Part shown: one piece after another, positions 17,825-27,306 of the stretch
How positions within the stretch are numbered: the first letter of the stretch is position 1
Layout: the number at the start of each line of letters is the position of its first letter
Assembly (NCBI RefSeq): GCF_009905435.1
Contig: NZ_JAAAMT010000045.1
Span: 1-48,880 of the forward strand
Reading direction: 5' to 3'
DNA length: 48,880 nt
DNA from: Pseudomonas sp. R5(2019)
GTDB taxonomy: Bacteria; Pseudomonadota; Gammaproteobacteria; Pseudomonadales; Pseudomonadaceae
Notes under the pieces: generated by a model
Seen by the model: only the letters and a program-made list of their open reading frames with translations
Databases searched by the model: none
Told to the model about the DNA's origin: nothing
Made by a program: the position numbers and the translations under genes

Positions 17825-20800
17825 GTGCCCGCAATGAGACAGGACAACACAAAACCCACGCAGACCGCACACGAACGCTTCCACGACCGCATGATCGAAC
17901 AGGCCCTGCCGGCCTGGCTGAGCAAAGCCACGCCCGCGCAGGTCGACACCTTGCGCCAGAGCATGCAGGCCAGCCTCAACGCCCAGCGAGCGCTTCGCAC
18001 GCTGTTGGCAAACCTCAAACCGATGGACTCGTTTTGTGCGCCGTTGCTCCAGGAGGCCTTGTTTACCCGTCTGGGTGATGGACTGGACAGCGATACGGAC
18101 AGGTTCATCGCTACCCGCAAAGAGCCGGTGCTGACCTCGGTCCCGATCGGCGTGCCAGTGACGGATATCGTCGAAACGCGGATGAGTCTGTTCGAAGCCG
18201 CATTGCACAACTTCAGCCCGGATCAAACCACTTCCGAAGGCTTGATCGCAGGCACGCGGCTCATGACCTCCCGCGTCGATCCGCCGACAGCCCTCGATTT
18301 TATTGCCTGCTGCCGGGCCACGGATCTGGGGGGCGCCTACCAGGTTCATCTGAAGTCGGTGCTCAAGCCTGCCGATGAAATCGGCGATACAGATGGCCGA
18401 GCGGCACAGCGCGTGATATCGACCTTTGCCTCGAGTGCGTGCGAGGCGATGTACGTCGATGCACAGCTCGCGCTCCTGAAGGGTGACCTGAGCGGTCACG
18501 ATTTTCATGTAGTGGAGCAGGCCTGCACGTTTAAACCCCTGAAAGAACCGTCAGGTACCGCGGTCCAGGCACATCGATTGAAGCTGCTTGGGGTCCAGAT
18601 GAGCGATATCGTCGTGTTTGATCTGGCCGATGGCCGCGTTATTGCCTGTTTGCCGGGAAATCCTGGCAGGGCGGTGCAAGCCTTCGCTTCGCTGCGCGGG
18701 TTTGCCAATGCCCTGGAGCACCGCCTTCGCGATCCGCAATACCAAGGGTTTTTCAGCCGATACGTCCCCCGTACGGGGTATTCCCGGTTTTTTGGCACCC
18801 TGCGGGGGCGTTTTGACACGACCACGGCATTGGCCAACGTTGGCCTGGATGAGCGCTTGCTGACCCTGGACAGCCCTCTGTTCGACAGCTTGGCCCGCGA
18901 GCGAATCAACCGGATTCTTGAGGATGCAGCCGTGGTGGCGGTGCCCACCGCCACCCTCGACCGCAAGGCCGCCCTTGAGCACGCCCGGTGCATGAAGGCA
19001 GAAGGCTTGACCCTGCTCAATCTGGCGGGCTTGTTTGTGCCGGGGCTGGGTGAGGTCATGCTCGGCGTCGCCGTTTTTCAGCTGATGGGGGAGGTGTACC
19101 ACGGCGTCAAGGATTGGCACGACGGCGATATCGATGAGGCTCTGGGGCATTTGTTCAACGTGGCGGCCAACGTCGCGCTGATGGGTGCCACGGTGGCGGG
19201 AGTGGTCGCCATTCGGACGGCGTTCGCGCGTTCGACCTATGTCGACAGTCTGTTGCCCGCGGACATGGAAGATGGCCGGACCAAACTCTGGAACCTGGAT
19301 CTGACACCTTGGCAGCAGGCGCTGCCAGGCCCTCTGATGGCGGACGCCACGGGCATGTACCGGGTCGGGGCGCTGCGTTGGGTGAACATCGACGGTGGTT
19401 TCTACCCGGTGCGGGCAATCCTGGGCTCCGACCGCTGGCAACTGCCGCCGGCCAATGGCTTGGCGCCCATGTTGGCCCATAACGGCGCGGGTGCCTGGCG
19501 AATTCTGGCCGAGGATCCGTTGCAATGGAGCAATCCCCACTACCTGTTCCGCCGACTGGGTGAAGCCTATGCGCACTTCGACGGGCTCAGTATCGACCGA
19601 ATCCTGGAAGTGACCGGTATCGACACGGCGCGGCTGCGTCAATGGCATGTAGAAAGCGTGCCCGCCGATGCCAATCTGCAAGATACCTGCACGCGCTTCG
19701 CGCTCGATGCCCGCATCGAGCGTTTTGTGCGGCGCCTGGAAGCGGGAGATCTTCCGGCCCGTGGCAGCGACGAACTGTTCGAGCCACTGATGGATGCGCT
19801 GCCGGACGCGTCCGCCCAGGAGCTTGCCCAGGCCATCCGCGCGCAACGCCCTGCCTTGTTCGAGACCGGTTACCAGCAAACCCAGGTCAGCGACGATGCA
19901 CGCGTCCTGTTGTTACGCCGGGATTTCGCCTCGCTGACGCTGGCCGCTTGCCGAGAGCTTATTGCTGCCCATGCTGCGGAGTCTGCACAGATGTCAGCGC
20001 AGGGGCGGATCCCGCTGCGGATGGCAGAATTGGCCCGCGCTCACATTCGTGAAACCAGGATCACCCGAGCGCTGGAAGGGCGTTATCTGCACACCCGCTT
20101 TACCGGCATGCTTCCCGCCGCCAGTGCCATCGATCGCGATCAAGTGCCGGCATTACTGGGGTTACCCAACACCGAACTGCGGGTCAGGTGGCCAACGCGC
20201 TTGCCCAGTGGCAGGTGGGGCTACCCGCTCAGCGGTCGAGGTGAAGGCATGCCGCGCTCCTTGGCCAACCGCGTCCGGGAGATCTACCCCGGCCTGAGTG
20301 ACGATGAGGTTGATGTGTGGGTTTCACAGTCCCTGGATGAGGAGGGCCTGGACGCGAGGCTTGCGACCTTGCGCGAACACTTTCGGCTGCTGGATGGCGC
20401 ATTGCACGGGTGGGTTCTTGAAGTGTCTGGATCTCAGGTGTTGCAACGACAACTGCGACGGCAGGTAGCCCGCACCATCGAAGATGCATGGCGCCGCCGG
20501 AGCACGCGGGTATTCGATGTAACGGGGGGATTGCTGGGTTACCGCCTGAACATTTCAAACGTTGAGCCAGGCGGCTTGCCGTCACTGCCGATGTCCATCA
20601 CCTTTACGCACATCTGTGAGCTGCTGATATCCAATATGGGGCTGGCGGAAATACCTGACAGCTTTATCCGCAGCTTCACCCAACTGCGCATGCTGGAACT
20701 CCCCGGAAATCGATTGCGTCGACTGCCTGCTCACCTTGACCGTTGCTCTGCGCTGACCACGCTGGATCTGCATGACAACTTCATCACTCTCGATTTGCAG

Positions 20801-22015
20801 CAAAGTGCAATGCTCGGCCGATTGACCTCCCTGGAGACGCTGGATCTGTCGGGTAATCCCATTGGTCCTTCCCTTGACCTGCGCCCCCTGACACGGCTGA
20901 ACGACCTGTACCTGCGCCGCACCCTGATCGACCGACTGCCCACAGGGCTGCTTGAGCAGCCATTGCTGGTACTGGCGGATCTGCGTGATAACCAGATCAC
21001 GCAGTTACCCGAGCGTTACTTTCTTGCCCCCCGATGGGTTCGCCGCGCAATCGTGCTGGACAACAATCCGCTGGAGGCCACCATCGAGCAGCGTATGAAT
21101 GATCTGATGGAGGAGCCGCTTATTTCCATGGTGATTGCGCAAAGCTCCACCGAACTCTCCAACGCCCGCCTTGGTTGGCTGGCGCGCAGCGATTCGCAAG
21201 AGTTGGCCGAGCGTAAGCTGACTTGGGACCTGCTCCAGGCTGAAAGCGGGTCGACTGCGTTTTTCTCCCTGTTGATCGAGTTGCAGGGCGCTGCGGATTT
21301 CACGCGTCACCGTACTGACCTGACCCGGCGTGTCTTCGGCTTGCTCGAAGCGATGCGGCTGAATGCCGGCCTGCGCAGCGAAATGTTCGAACAAGCGGCG
21401 GCGCCGCGCACCTGCCACGACAGTGTGGCGTTGATCTTCAGCGGCCTGGAGGTCCGGCGCCAGGTCTGGCTGGCGCAGGCGTCAGCCGAGCAGGGCGGGC
21501 AAGGGGTGGCGCTGTTGCAGCTGGCCAGGCGCTTGTTTCGTCTGGATGAGGTCGAACGCATAGCGGCGGCGGATGTGTTGGCGCGACAGGAGGTGGGCCT
21601 TTCTCCCGATGAGATCGAGGTCAGCCTGGCCTATCGAATCGGGCTTCGCGAGCCGCTGGATTTGCCTGGTCAGCCGCTCAGCATGCTCTTCAACGAGATT
21701 GCCGGGGTGTCTGCAGAGCAACTGAGCAATGCCCGACGGCAAGTCATCGCGGCTGAGCGCACCGACCAACTGATGACATCCATCAGCCAGCGAGATTTCT
21801 GGGTCGACTACCTGCAGGCCCGCCATCGGGAGACCTTCGAGGCCACCGATGCGCCGTTTCACGATCAAGCAGCGATGCTGATGGAAAATCAGACGACATT
21901 GGCCGATAGCGACTACCAGGCCCAAATGAATGCCATCGCCGATCATCGGCGCGCAGCGCGCGAGGCGCTGATCCTGCGCTTGACGCACAAGGCCTTGAGC
22001 GCGGCTGTTGGCTGA
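17825..22015 (+). CDS. LRR protein with DUF6543-type N-region and C-terminal NEL E3 ubiquitin ligase domain
   Basis: A 1,396-residue candidate effector/toxin. Residues about 20-700 form the large region typical of Pseudomonas DUF6543 (dermonecrotic-toxin-like) proteins; it includes two long hydrophobic helices (about 396-424 and 437-465). About five leucine-rich repeats follow at 925-1085 (LRMLELPGNRLRRLP, LTTLDLHDNFIT, LETLDLSGNPIG, LVLADLRDNQITQLP). The C-terminal 290 residues resemble the NEL ligase fold of IpaH/SspH/SlrP, with the C-x-D catalytic motif at Cys1197-His-Asp in RTCHDSVALIFSGLE. NEL domains transfer ubiquitin in host cells, a eukaryotic pathway. No signal peptide and no secretion genes are nearby. 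The start is GTG 17825 or ATG 17834; AAGG ends at 17820. Confidence 0.85.
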   Translation: MPAMRQDNTKPTQTAHERFHDRMIEQALPAWLSKATPAQVDTLRQSMQASLNAQRALRTLLANLKPMDSFCAPLLQEALFTRLGDGLDSDTDRFIATRKEPVLTSVPIGVPVTDIVETRMSLFEAALHNFSPDQTTSEGLIAGTRLMTSRVDPPTALDFIACCRATDLGGAYQVHLKSVLKPADEIGDTDGRAAQRVISTFASSACEAMYVDAQLALLKGDLSGHDFHVVEQACTFKPLKEPSGTAVQAHRLKLLGVQMSDIVVFDLADGRVIACLPGNPGRAVQAFASLRGFANALEHRLRDPQYQGFFSRYVPRTGYSRFFGTLRGRFDTTTALANVGLDERLLTLDSPLFDSLARERINRILEDAAVVAVPTATLDRKAALEHARCMKAEGLTLLNLAGLFVPGLGEVMLGVAVFQLMGEVYHGVKDWHDGDIDEALGHLFNVAANVALMGATVAGVVAIRTAFARSTYVDSLLPADMEDGRTKLWNLDLTPWQQALPGPLMADATGMYRVGALRWVNIDGGFYPVRAILGSDRWQLPPANGLAPMLAHNGAGAWRILAEDPLQWSNPHYLFRRLGEAYAHFDGLSIDRILEVTGIDTARLRQWHVESVPADANLQDTCTRFALDARIERFVRRLEAGDLPARGSDELFEPLMDALPDASAQELAQAIRAQRPALFETGYQQTQVSDDARVLLLRRDFASLTLAACRELIAAHAAESAQMSAQGRIPLRMAELARAHIRETRITRALEGRYLHTRFTGMLPAASAIDRDQVPALLGLPNTELRVRWPTRLPSGRWGYPLSGRGEGMPRSLANRVREIYPGLSDDEVDVWVSQSLDEEGLDARLATLREHFRLLDGALHGWVLEVSGSQVLQRQLRRQVARTIEDAWRRRSTRVFDVTGGLLGYRLNISNVEPGGLPSLPMSITFTHICELLISNMGLAEIPDSFIRSFTQLRMLELPGNRLRRLPAHLDRCSALTTLDLHDNFITLDLQQSAMLGRLTSLETLDLSGNPIGPSLDLRPLTRLNDLYLRRTLIDRLPTGLLEQPLLVLADLRDNQITQLPERYFLAPRWVRRAIVLDNNPLEATIEQRMNDLMEEPLISMVIAQSSTELSNARLGWLARSDSQELAERKLTWDLLQAESGSTAFFSLLIELQGAADFTRHRTDLTRRVFGLLEAMRLNAGLRSEMFEQAAAPRTCHDSVALIFSGLEVRRQVWLAQASAEQGGQGVALLQLARRLFRLDEVERIAAADVLARQEVGLSPDEIEVSLAYRIGLREPLDLPGQPLSMLFNEIAGVSAEQLSNARRQVIAAERTDQLMTSISQRDFWVDYLQARHRETFEATDAPFHDQAAMLMENQTTLADSDYQAQMNAIADHRRAAREALILRLTHKALSAAVG

Positions 22016-22055
22016 GCCGGCGAGCGCCCGGCCTTGGCTTCAGATCAATCCCCCA

Positions 22056-22347
22056 GTAGGAGCCGAGCTTGCTCGCGATGAAGGCACCGCGGTATTCCAG
22101 ACCGACCGAGTCGCCTTGATCGCGGGCAAGCCTTGCTCCCACACCCATCTCCATTCACACCGATATTGAGCGGGGCTTTTGTAGGAGCCGAGCTTGCTCG
22201 CGATGAAGGCACCGCGGTATTCCAGACCAACCGAGTCGCCTTGATCGCGGGCAAGCCTTGCTCCACACCCATCTCCATTCACACCGATATTGAGCGGGGG
22301 CTTTTGTAGGAGCCGAGCTTGCTCGCGATGAAGGCACCGCAGTTGCC
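22056..22347. repeat. REP-based tandem array with 125-bp period
   Basis: Three tandem units begin GTAGGAGCCGAGCTTGCTCG at 22056, 22181 and 22306. Units one and two are full (125 bases each, differing by a few bases); unit three is cut after about 42 bases. Each full unit carries a forward REP, an inverse REP ending GGGCAAGCCTTGCTCC, and an ACACCCATCTCCATTCACACCGATATTGAG spacer. It separates the NEL gene from the acyl-CoA operon. It is a REP tandem, not CRISPR: the repeat is the whole unit and there are no variable spacers. Confidence 0.9.
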
Positions 22348-22508
22348 ACACTGGCCCCACACTCAATCGCATCGGCACGACGCCGATCCCCATGGCCAAA
22401 CCAGTCACTCACATTGACAGCTTTGACCATTGCCCACGCGCCCCTCTAGCGCGACTATCTTCAGAACTTTCGTTGCCTCCAGACAATAACAAAACGAGGA
22501 TTCTGACG

Positions 22509-24161
22509 ATGCGCGATTACGCGACGGTGATGGCTGAGTACGACTACGCGAAAACCCTCCAGGCCACGCTCAGCGGTACGCTTTCTGCCCTCAATGCCTG
22601 TGTCGAGTGTTGCGACCGGCACGCCGGCAGTGACCGCACGGCGCTGTACTGGGAGGGCCGCGATGGCAGCAGTGCGCGCTACAGTTTCAGCCAATTGCAA
22701 ACCGAGGCCGCACGTTTTGGCAACCTGCTCAAGGCGCGTGGCATCGGCCCGGGGGACCGGGTGGCCGGCTTGCTGCCGCGCACGGTCGAATTGCTGATTG
22801 CCGTGCTCGGCACCTGGCGCGTCGGGGCGGTCTATCAGCCCCTGTTCACGGCCTTCGGGCCCAAGGCCATCGAGCACCGAGTCGGTGCCTCGGGGGCCAG
22901 ACTGGTGGTCACCGATAGCGCGAACCGACCCAAGCTCGACGAGGTTCAAGGCTGCCCGGCCATCCTCACTGTCGCTGCCGACCCTGCGTCGACCGATGCC
23001 GACTTCTGGAAAACCCTTCAACAGTGCAGCCCTGACTGCGACCCGGTCCTGCTCGAGGGCGAATCACCGTTCCTGCTGATGTTTACCTCTGGCACCACGG
23101 GCCCGGCCAAGCCGCTGGAAGTGCCGTTGCGCGCCATCGCCGCCTTTGAAGGCTATATGCGCGATGCCATCGACCTGCGCCCTGAAGACAACTTTTGGAA
23201 CCTCGCCGACCCGGGCTGGGCCTACGGCCTGTACTACGCGGTCACCGGGCCGCTGGCGCTCGGCCACGCCACCACGTTTTTCGACGGCCCGTTCAGCGTC
23301 GACAGCACCCGGCGGATCATCCAGAAGTACGCCATCACCAATCTTGCCGGTTCTCCCACGGCCTATCGGATGCTGATTGCTGCCGGCGATGCCTTCAGCG
23401 CTGGCCTCAAGGGGCAACTGAGGGCCGTCAGCAGCGCGGGTGAGCCGCTCAACCCTGAAGTGATCCGCTGGTTCGCCCGCGAGCTGGACGTGACCATCCA
23501 CGACCACTACGGCCAGACCGAAACCGGCATGCTGCTGTGCAATCACCATGGCCTGGCGCATCCGGTGCACCTGGGCGCCGCCGGCTTTGCCTCGCCGGGG
23601 CACCGGATCGTGGTGCTCGATGAACACAACAACGAGTTGCCCGCCGGGCAACCCGGCATTCTGGCGGTCGACCGCGAGCAATCGCCGATGTGCTGGTTCA
23701 AGGGCTACCACGGCTTTGCCACCAAGGCCTTCGTCGGCAAGTACTACTTGAGCGGCGACACCGTGGAGCTGAACGCCGATGGCAGCATCAGTTTTGTCGG
23801 CCGCTCCGATGACGTGATCACCACCTCCGGCTACCGGGTCGGGCCGTTTGACGTAGAGAGCGCGCTGATCGAGCACCCGGCCGTGGTCGAGGCGGCGGTG
23901 ATCGGCAAGCCCGACCCCGAGCGCACCGAGCTGGTGAAGGCCTTCGTGGTCCTCGCCCAGGGCTTTGACGCCAGCCCGCAGCTGGCCGAAACCCTGCGCC
24001 TGCATGTGCGCCAGCGCCTGGCGGCGCATGCTTATCCTCGAGAAATCGAATTTGTCACCGAGTTGCCCAAGACCCCGAGCGGCAAGCTGCAACGGTTCAT
24101 TTTGCGCAACCAGGAAATCGCCAAACTACAGGCTGCAGGCACACCCACCGCCAGCGCCTGA
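22509..24161 (+). CDS. AMP-forming acyl-CoA synthetase (PP_2213-type, short/medium or branched acids)
   Basis: A 550-residue adenylate-forming ligase that activates a carboxylic acid with ATP and CoA. The phosphate-binding motif is MFTSGTTGPAKPLEVP (TSGTTG at 193-198). The A5 motif is YGQTETGM. The acyl-CoA hinge and lysine region reads FVGRSDDVITTSGYRVGPFDVESALIEHP...LPKTPSGKLQRF, with the catalytic Lys in GKLQR. The start at 22509 has GAGGA at 22496-22500; a longer frame back to 22392 runs through REP flanking sequence. It is first of five co-directional genes with 8-17-base gaps. The set and order match the P. putida operon PP_2213-PP_2217, which handles short and branched acyl-CoAs (for example the isoleucine route). 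Confidence 0.9.
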   Translation: MRDYATVMAEYDYAKTLQATLSGTLSALNACVECCDRHAGSDRTALYWEGRDGSSARYSFSQLQTEAARFGNLLKARGIGPGDRVAGLLPRTVELLIAVLGTWRVGAVYQPLFTAFGPKAIEHRVGASGARLVVTDSANRPKLDEVQGCPAILTVAADPASTDADFWKTLQQCSPDCDPVLLEGESPFLLMFTSGTTGPAKPLEVPLRAIAAFEGYMRDAIDLRPEDNFWNLADPGWAYGLYYAVTGPLALGHATTFFDGPFSVDSTRRIIQKYAITNLAGSPTAYRMLIAAGDAFSAGLKGQLRAVSSAGEPLNPEVIRWFARELDVTIHDHYGQTETGMLLCNHHGLAHPVHLGAAGFASPGHRIVVLDEHNNELPAGQPGILAVDREQSPMCWFKGYHGFATKAFVGKYYLSGDTVELNADGSISFVGRSDDVITTSGYRVGPFDVESALIEHPAVVEAAVIGKPDPERTELVKAFVVLAQGFDASPQLAETLRLHVRQRLAAHAYPREIEFVTELPKTPSGKLQRFILRNQEIAKLQAAGTPTASA

Positions 24162-24178
24162 ACCCAAGGAAAACTGCA

Positions 24179-24946
24179 ATGCACATAGCCAATAAGGTCT
24201 TTATCGTCACCGGCGCGGCCTCGGGCCTGGGCGCTGCCACGGCGCAGATGCTGATCGAGGCCGGCGCCCGGGTGATGCTGGTCGACCTCAATGCCCAGGC
24301 GGTCGCCGACAAGGCCGTGGCCCTGGGTGCCAACGCTCGTCATGCGGTCGCCGACATCAGCCAGGAAGCGGCCGCCCAGGCCGCCGTGGCTGCCACTGTC
24401 GAGGCGTTCGGCGGCCTGCATGGGCTGGTCAACTGCGCGGGCGTTGTGGGCGCCGAGAAGATTCTTGGCAAGAACGGCCCGCACGCGCTGGACAGCTTCA
24501 GTCGGGTCATTAACATCAACCTGATCGGCAGTTTCAATATGCTGCGCCTGGCTTCGGCAGCGATTGCCGAGGGCCCGGCGGGCGAGGGCGGCGAGCGCGG
24601 GGTAATCATCAACACCGCCTCGATCGCTGCGTATGACGGCCAGATCGGCCAGGCCGCTTACGCCGCCTCCAAGGGCGCGATTGCCAGCCTGACCCTGCCC
24701 GCCGCACGGGAACTGGCGCGCTTCGGTATTCGGGTGATGACCATCGCCCCCGGCATTTTCGAAACACCGATGATGGCCGGCATGACCCAGGAAGTCCGCG
24801 ACTCGCTGGCCGCCGGCGTGCCGTTCCCGCCGCGCCTGGGCTCGCCCACTGAATTTGCCGCGCTGGCCCGTCACATCATTGAAAACAGCATGCTCAACGG
24901 CGAGGTGATCCGTCTCGACGGCGCCTTGCGCATGGCTGCCAAATAA
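24179..24946 (+). CDS. fadB2x: SDR-type 3-hydroxyacyl-CoA dehydrogenase (HSD17B10-like)
   Basis: A 255-residue short-chain dehydrogenase that oxidises 3-hydroxyacyl-CoA, probably (2S)-3-hydroxy-2-methylbutyryl-CoA, with NAD+. The cofactor motif is TGAASGLG (11-18), with an acidic Asp36 after the second strand favouring NAD. The catalytic triad is Ser148 (NTASIAAYDG), Tyr161 and Lys165 (YAASK). The insert and C-terminus (GIFETPMMAGM, VIRLDGALRM) match the mammalian type-II HADH/HSD17B10 group. The start at 24179 follows AAGGA by eight bases. Second gene of the operon. The P. putida counterpart has been called FadB2x or IvdG. Confidence 0.9.
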   Translation: MHIANKVFIVTGAASGLGAATAQMLIEAGARVMLVDLNAQAVADKAVALGANARHAVADISQEAAAQAAVAATVEAFGGLHGLVNCAGVVGAEKILGKNGPHALDSFSRVININLIGSFNMLRLASAAIAEGPAGEGGERGVIINTASIAAYDGQIGQAAYAASKGAIASLTLPAARELARFGIRVMTIAPGIFETPMMAGMTQEVRDSLAAGVPFPPRLGSPTEFAALARHIIENSMLNGEVIRLDGALRMAAK

Positions 24947-24961
24947 TCAAGGAGTCACGTC

Positions 24962-26155
24962 ATGACACTCGCCAATGATCCGATCGTAATCGTCAGCGCC
25001 GTGCGTACGCCCATGGGCGGTTTGCAGGGCGACTTCAAAAGCCTCAGCGCGCCGCAACTGGGCGCCGCGGCCATCAAGGCGGCCGTCGAGCGCGCCGGTG
25101 TGGCGGCGGGCAGCGTCGACCAGGTGCTGTTCGGCTGCGTGCTGTCGGCCGGCATCGGCCAGGCTCCCGCCCGCCAGGCCGCGCTCGGCGCCGGCCTGGA
25201 CAAGGCCACCACCTGCACCACCTTGAACAAGATGTGCGGCTCCGGCATGCAGGCGGCGATCATGGGCCATGACCTGCTGCTGGCCGGCAGTGCCGAGGTG
25301 GTGGTGGCCGGCGGCATGGAAAGCATGTCCAACGCCCCGTACCTGCTGGAGCGGGCCCGCAGTGGCTATCGCATGGGCCACGGCAAGATCACCGACCATA
25401 TGTTCTTCGACGGCCTGGAAGACGCCTATGACAAGGGTCGTCTGATGGGCACCTTCGCCGAAGATTGCGCCCAGGACCACGGCTTTTCCCGCGAAGTGCA
25501 GGACGCTTTTGCCATCGAATCGCTGACCCGTGCCCAGCAAGCGATCAAGGACGGCAGCTTCAAGGCCGAAATCGTTCCGGTGCCGGTGACCGTTGGCAAG
25601 GAACTGCGCCTGATCAGCGACGACGAACAACCGCCGAAGGCCCGCCTGGACAAGATCACCCAGCTCAAGCCAGCGTTTCGCGATGGCGGCACGGTGACGG
25701 CGGCCAACTCAAGCTCGATCTCCGACGGCGCCGCGGCACTGGTGCTGATGCGCCGCTCCGAAGCGCAGAAGCGCGGGCTCAAGCCACTGGCGGTGATTCA
25801 TGGCCATGCGGCCTTTGCCGACACGCCGGGCCTGTTCCCGGTGGCACCGGTGGGCGCCATCGAAAAACTCATGAAGCGCACCGGCTGGCGACTGGATGAA
25901 GTCGACCTGTTCGAAATCAACGAGGCTTTTGCGGTGGTGACGCTGGTGACCATGGCCAAGCTGGAACTGCCACACCAGAAGGTCAATATCCACGGTGGCG
26001 CCTGCGCCCTGGGCCACCCGATCGGTGCCTCGGGCGCGCGGATTCTGGTCACGCTGCTCTCGGCCTTGCGCCAGAAAGGCCTCAAGCGCGGCGTGGCAGC
26101 GATCTGCATCGGCGGCGGCGAAGCCACGGCGATGGCCATCGAATGCCTGGAGTGA
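24962..26155 (+). CDS. fadAx: Acetyl-CoA C-acyltransferase (thiolase)
   Basis: A 397-residue thiolase catalysing the CoA-dependent cleavage of 3-ketoacyl-CoA into acetyl-CoA and a shortened acyl-CoA (propionyl-CoA if the substrate is 2-methylacetoacetyl-CoA). The nucleophile is Cys92 (NKMCGSGM). The general-base histidine is His352 in GGACALGHPIGASG, and the second cysteine is Cys382 in AICIGGGEA. NEAFA is present. Length and motifs are of the biosynthetic/degradative acetyl-CoA acetyltransferase type. Third gene of the operon, 15 bases after the dehydrogenase, with AAGGAG just upstream. Confidence 0.93.
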   Translation: MTLANDPIVIVSAVRTPMGGLQGDFKSLSAPQLGAAAIKAAVERAGVAAGSVDQVLFGCVLSAGIGQAPARQAALGAGLDKATTCTTLNKMCGSGMQAAIMGHDLLLAGSAEVVVAGGMESMSNAPYLLERARSGYRMGHGKITDHMFFDGLEDAYDKGRLMGTFAEDCAQDHGFSREVQDAFAIESLTRAQQAIKDGSFKAEIVPVPVTVGKELRLISDDEQPPKARLDKITQLKPAFRDGGTVTAANSSSISDGAAALVLMRRSEAQKRGLKPLAVIHGHAAFADTPGLFPVAPVGAIEKLMKRTGWRLDEVDLFEINEAFAVVTLVTMAKLELPHQKVNIHGGACALGHPIGASGARILVTLLSALRQKGLKRGVAAICIGGGEATAMAIECLE

Positions 26156-26163
26156 GGTGAGCC

Positions 26164-27291
26164 ATGTTAGTCAACGATGAGCAACAACAGATCGCCGACG
26201 CGGCGCGCCAATTCAGCCAGGAGCGCTTGCGCCCGTTTGCCGCCGAGTGGGATCGGGAGCACCGCTTCCCCCGCGAGGCGATCACCGAGATGGCCGAACT
26301 GGGCTTTTTCGGCATGCTGGTGCCGGAGCAGTGGGGCGGTTGCGACACCGGTTATCTGGCTTACGCCATGGCCCTGGAAGAAATCGCCGCGGGCGACGGT
26401 GCCTGCTCGACCATCATGAGCGTGCACAACTCGGTCGGCTGCGTGCCGATTCTGAAGTTCGGCAACGATGAACAGAAACGCCAGTTTCTCGAACCGCTGG
26501 CCAGCGGCAGCATGCTCGGCGCTTTCGCCCTGACCGAGCCCCAGGCCGGTTCCGATGCCAGCAGCCTGAAAACCCGGGCCCGGCGCGACGGTGACCACTA
26601 CGTGCTGAACGGCTGCAAGCAGTTCATCACCTCCGGTCAGAACGCGGGCCTGGTGATCGTCTTTGCGGTCACTGACCCGGCCGCCGGAAAACGCGGTATT
26701 TCAGCCTTTCTGGTGCCCACCGAGAGCCCCGGCTACAAGGTTGCGCGCATCGAAGACAAGCTCGGCCAACATGCCTCCGACACCTGCCAGATACTCTTTG
26801 AGGAGCTGCGCATTCCGGTCGCCAACCGGCTGGGTGAGGAGGGCGAGGGTTACAAGATCGCCCTGGCCAACCTCGAAGGCGGGCGCATCGGCATCGCCGC
26901 GCAATCGGTGGGCATGGCCCGCGCTGCGTTCGAAGCCGCCCGCGACTATGCGCGCGAGCGCGAAAGCTTCGGCAAGGCACTGGTCGATCACCAGGCTGTC
27001 GCCTTCAGGCTGGCCGACATGGCCACCCAGATCGCGGTAGCCCGACAAATGGTGCACTATGCGGCCAGCCTGCGGGATGCCGGCCGCCCGGCACTGGTGG
27101 AAGCCTCGATGGCCAAGCTGTTCGCCTCGGAAATGGCGGAGAAAGTCTGTTCCCAGGCCTTGCAGACGCTGGGCGGATATGGCTATCTCAACGACTTTCC
27201 GCTGGAGCGGATCTACCGCGACGTCCGGGTTTGCCAGATTTACGAGGGCACCAGCGATATTCAGCGCATGGTCATTGCGCGCAATCTTTGA
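26164..27291 (+). CDS. Short/branched-chain acyl-CoA dehydrogenase
   Basis: A 375-residue FAD-dependent acyl-CoA dehydrogenase that introduces the 2,3 double bond. It shows the FAD/substrate motif AFALTEPQAGSDASSL, the ETF-interacting middle domain, and the C-terminal motif QTLGGYGYLNDFPLERIYRD. The catalytic base is Glu361 in IYEGTSDIQR, the position typical of short-chain and 2-methyl-branched enzymes. It is eight bases after the thiolase stop. The P. putida homologue PP_2216 is a short-chain enzyme, and in fitness-based annotation a 2-methylbutanoyl-CoA dehydrogenase; substrate range here is inferred from that. Confidence 0.92.
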   Translation: MLVNDEQQQIADAARQFSQERLRPFAAEWDREHRFPREAITEMAELGFFGMLVPEQWGGCDTGYLAYAMALEEIAAGDGACSTIMSVHNSVGCVPILKFGNDEQKRQFLEPLASGSMLGAFALTEPQAGSDASSLKTRARRDGDHYVLNGCKQFITSGQNAGLVIVFAVTDPAAGKRGISAFLVPTESPGYKVARIEDKLGQHASDTCQILFEELRIPVANRLGEEGEGYKIALANLEGGRIGIAAQSVGMARAAFEAARDYARERESFGKALVDHQAVAFRLADMATQIAVARQMVHYAASLRDAGRPALVEASMAKLFASEMAEKVCSQALQTLGGYGYLNDFPLERIYRDVRVCQIYEGTSDIQRMVIARNL

Positions 27292-27306
27292 AGGGAGAAA
27301 GCTTCG

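Noticed and set aside
22056..22347. Possible CRISPR array
   Set aside because: The repeated unit is the full 125 bases, with no variable spacers and no cas genes; it is REP-based.
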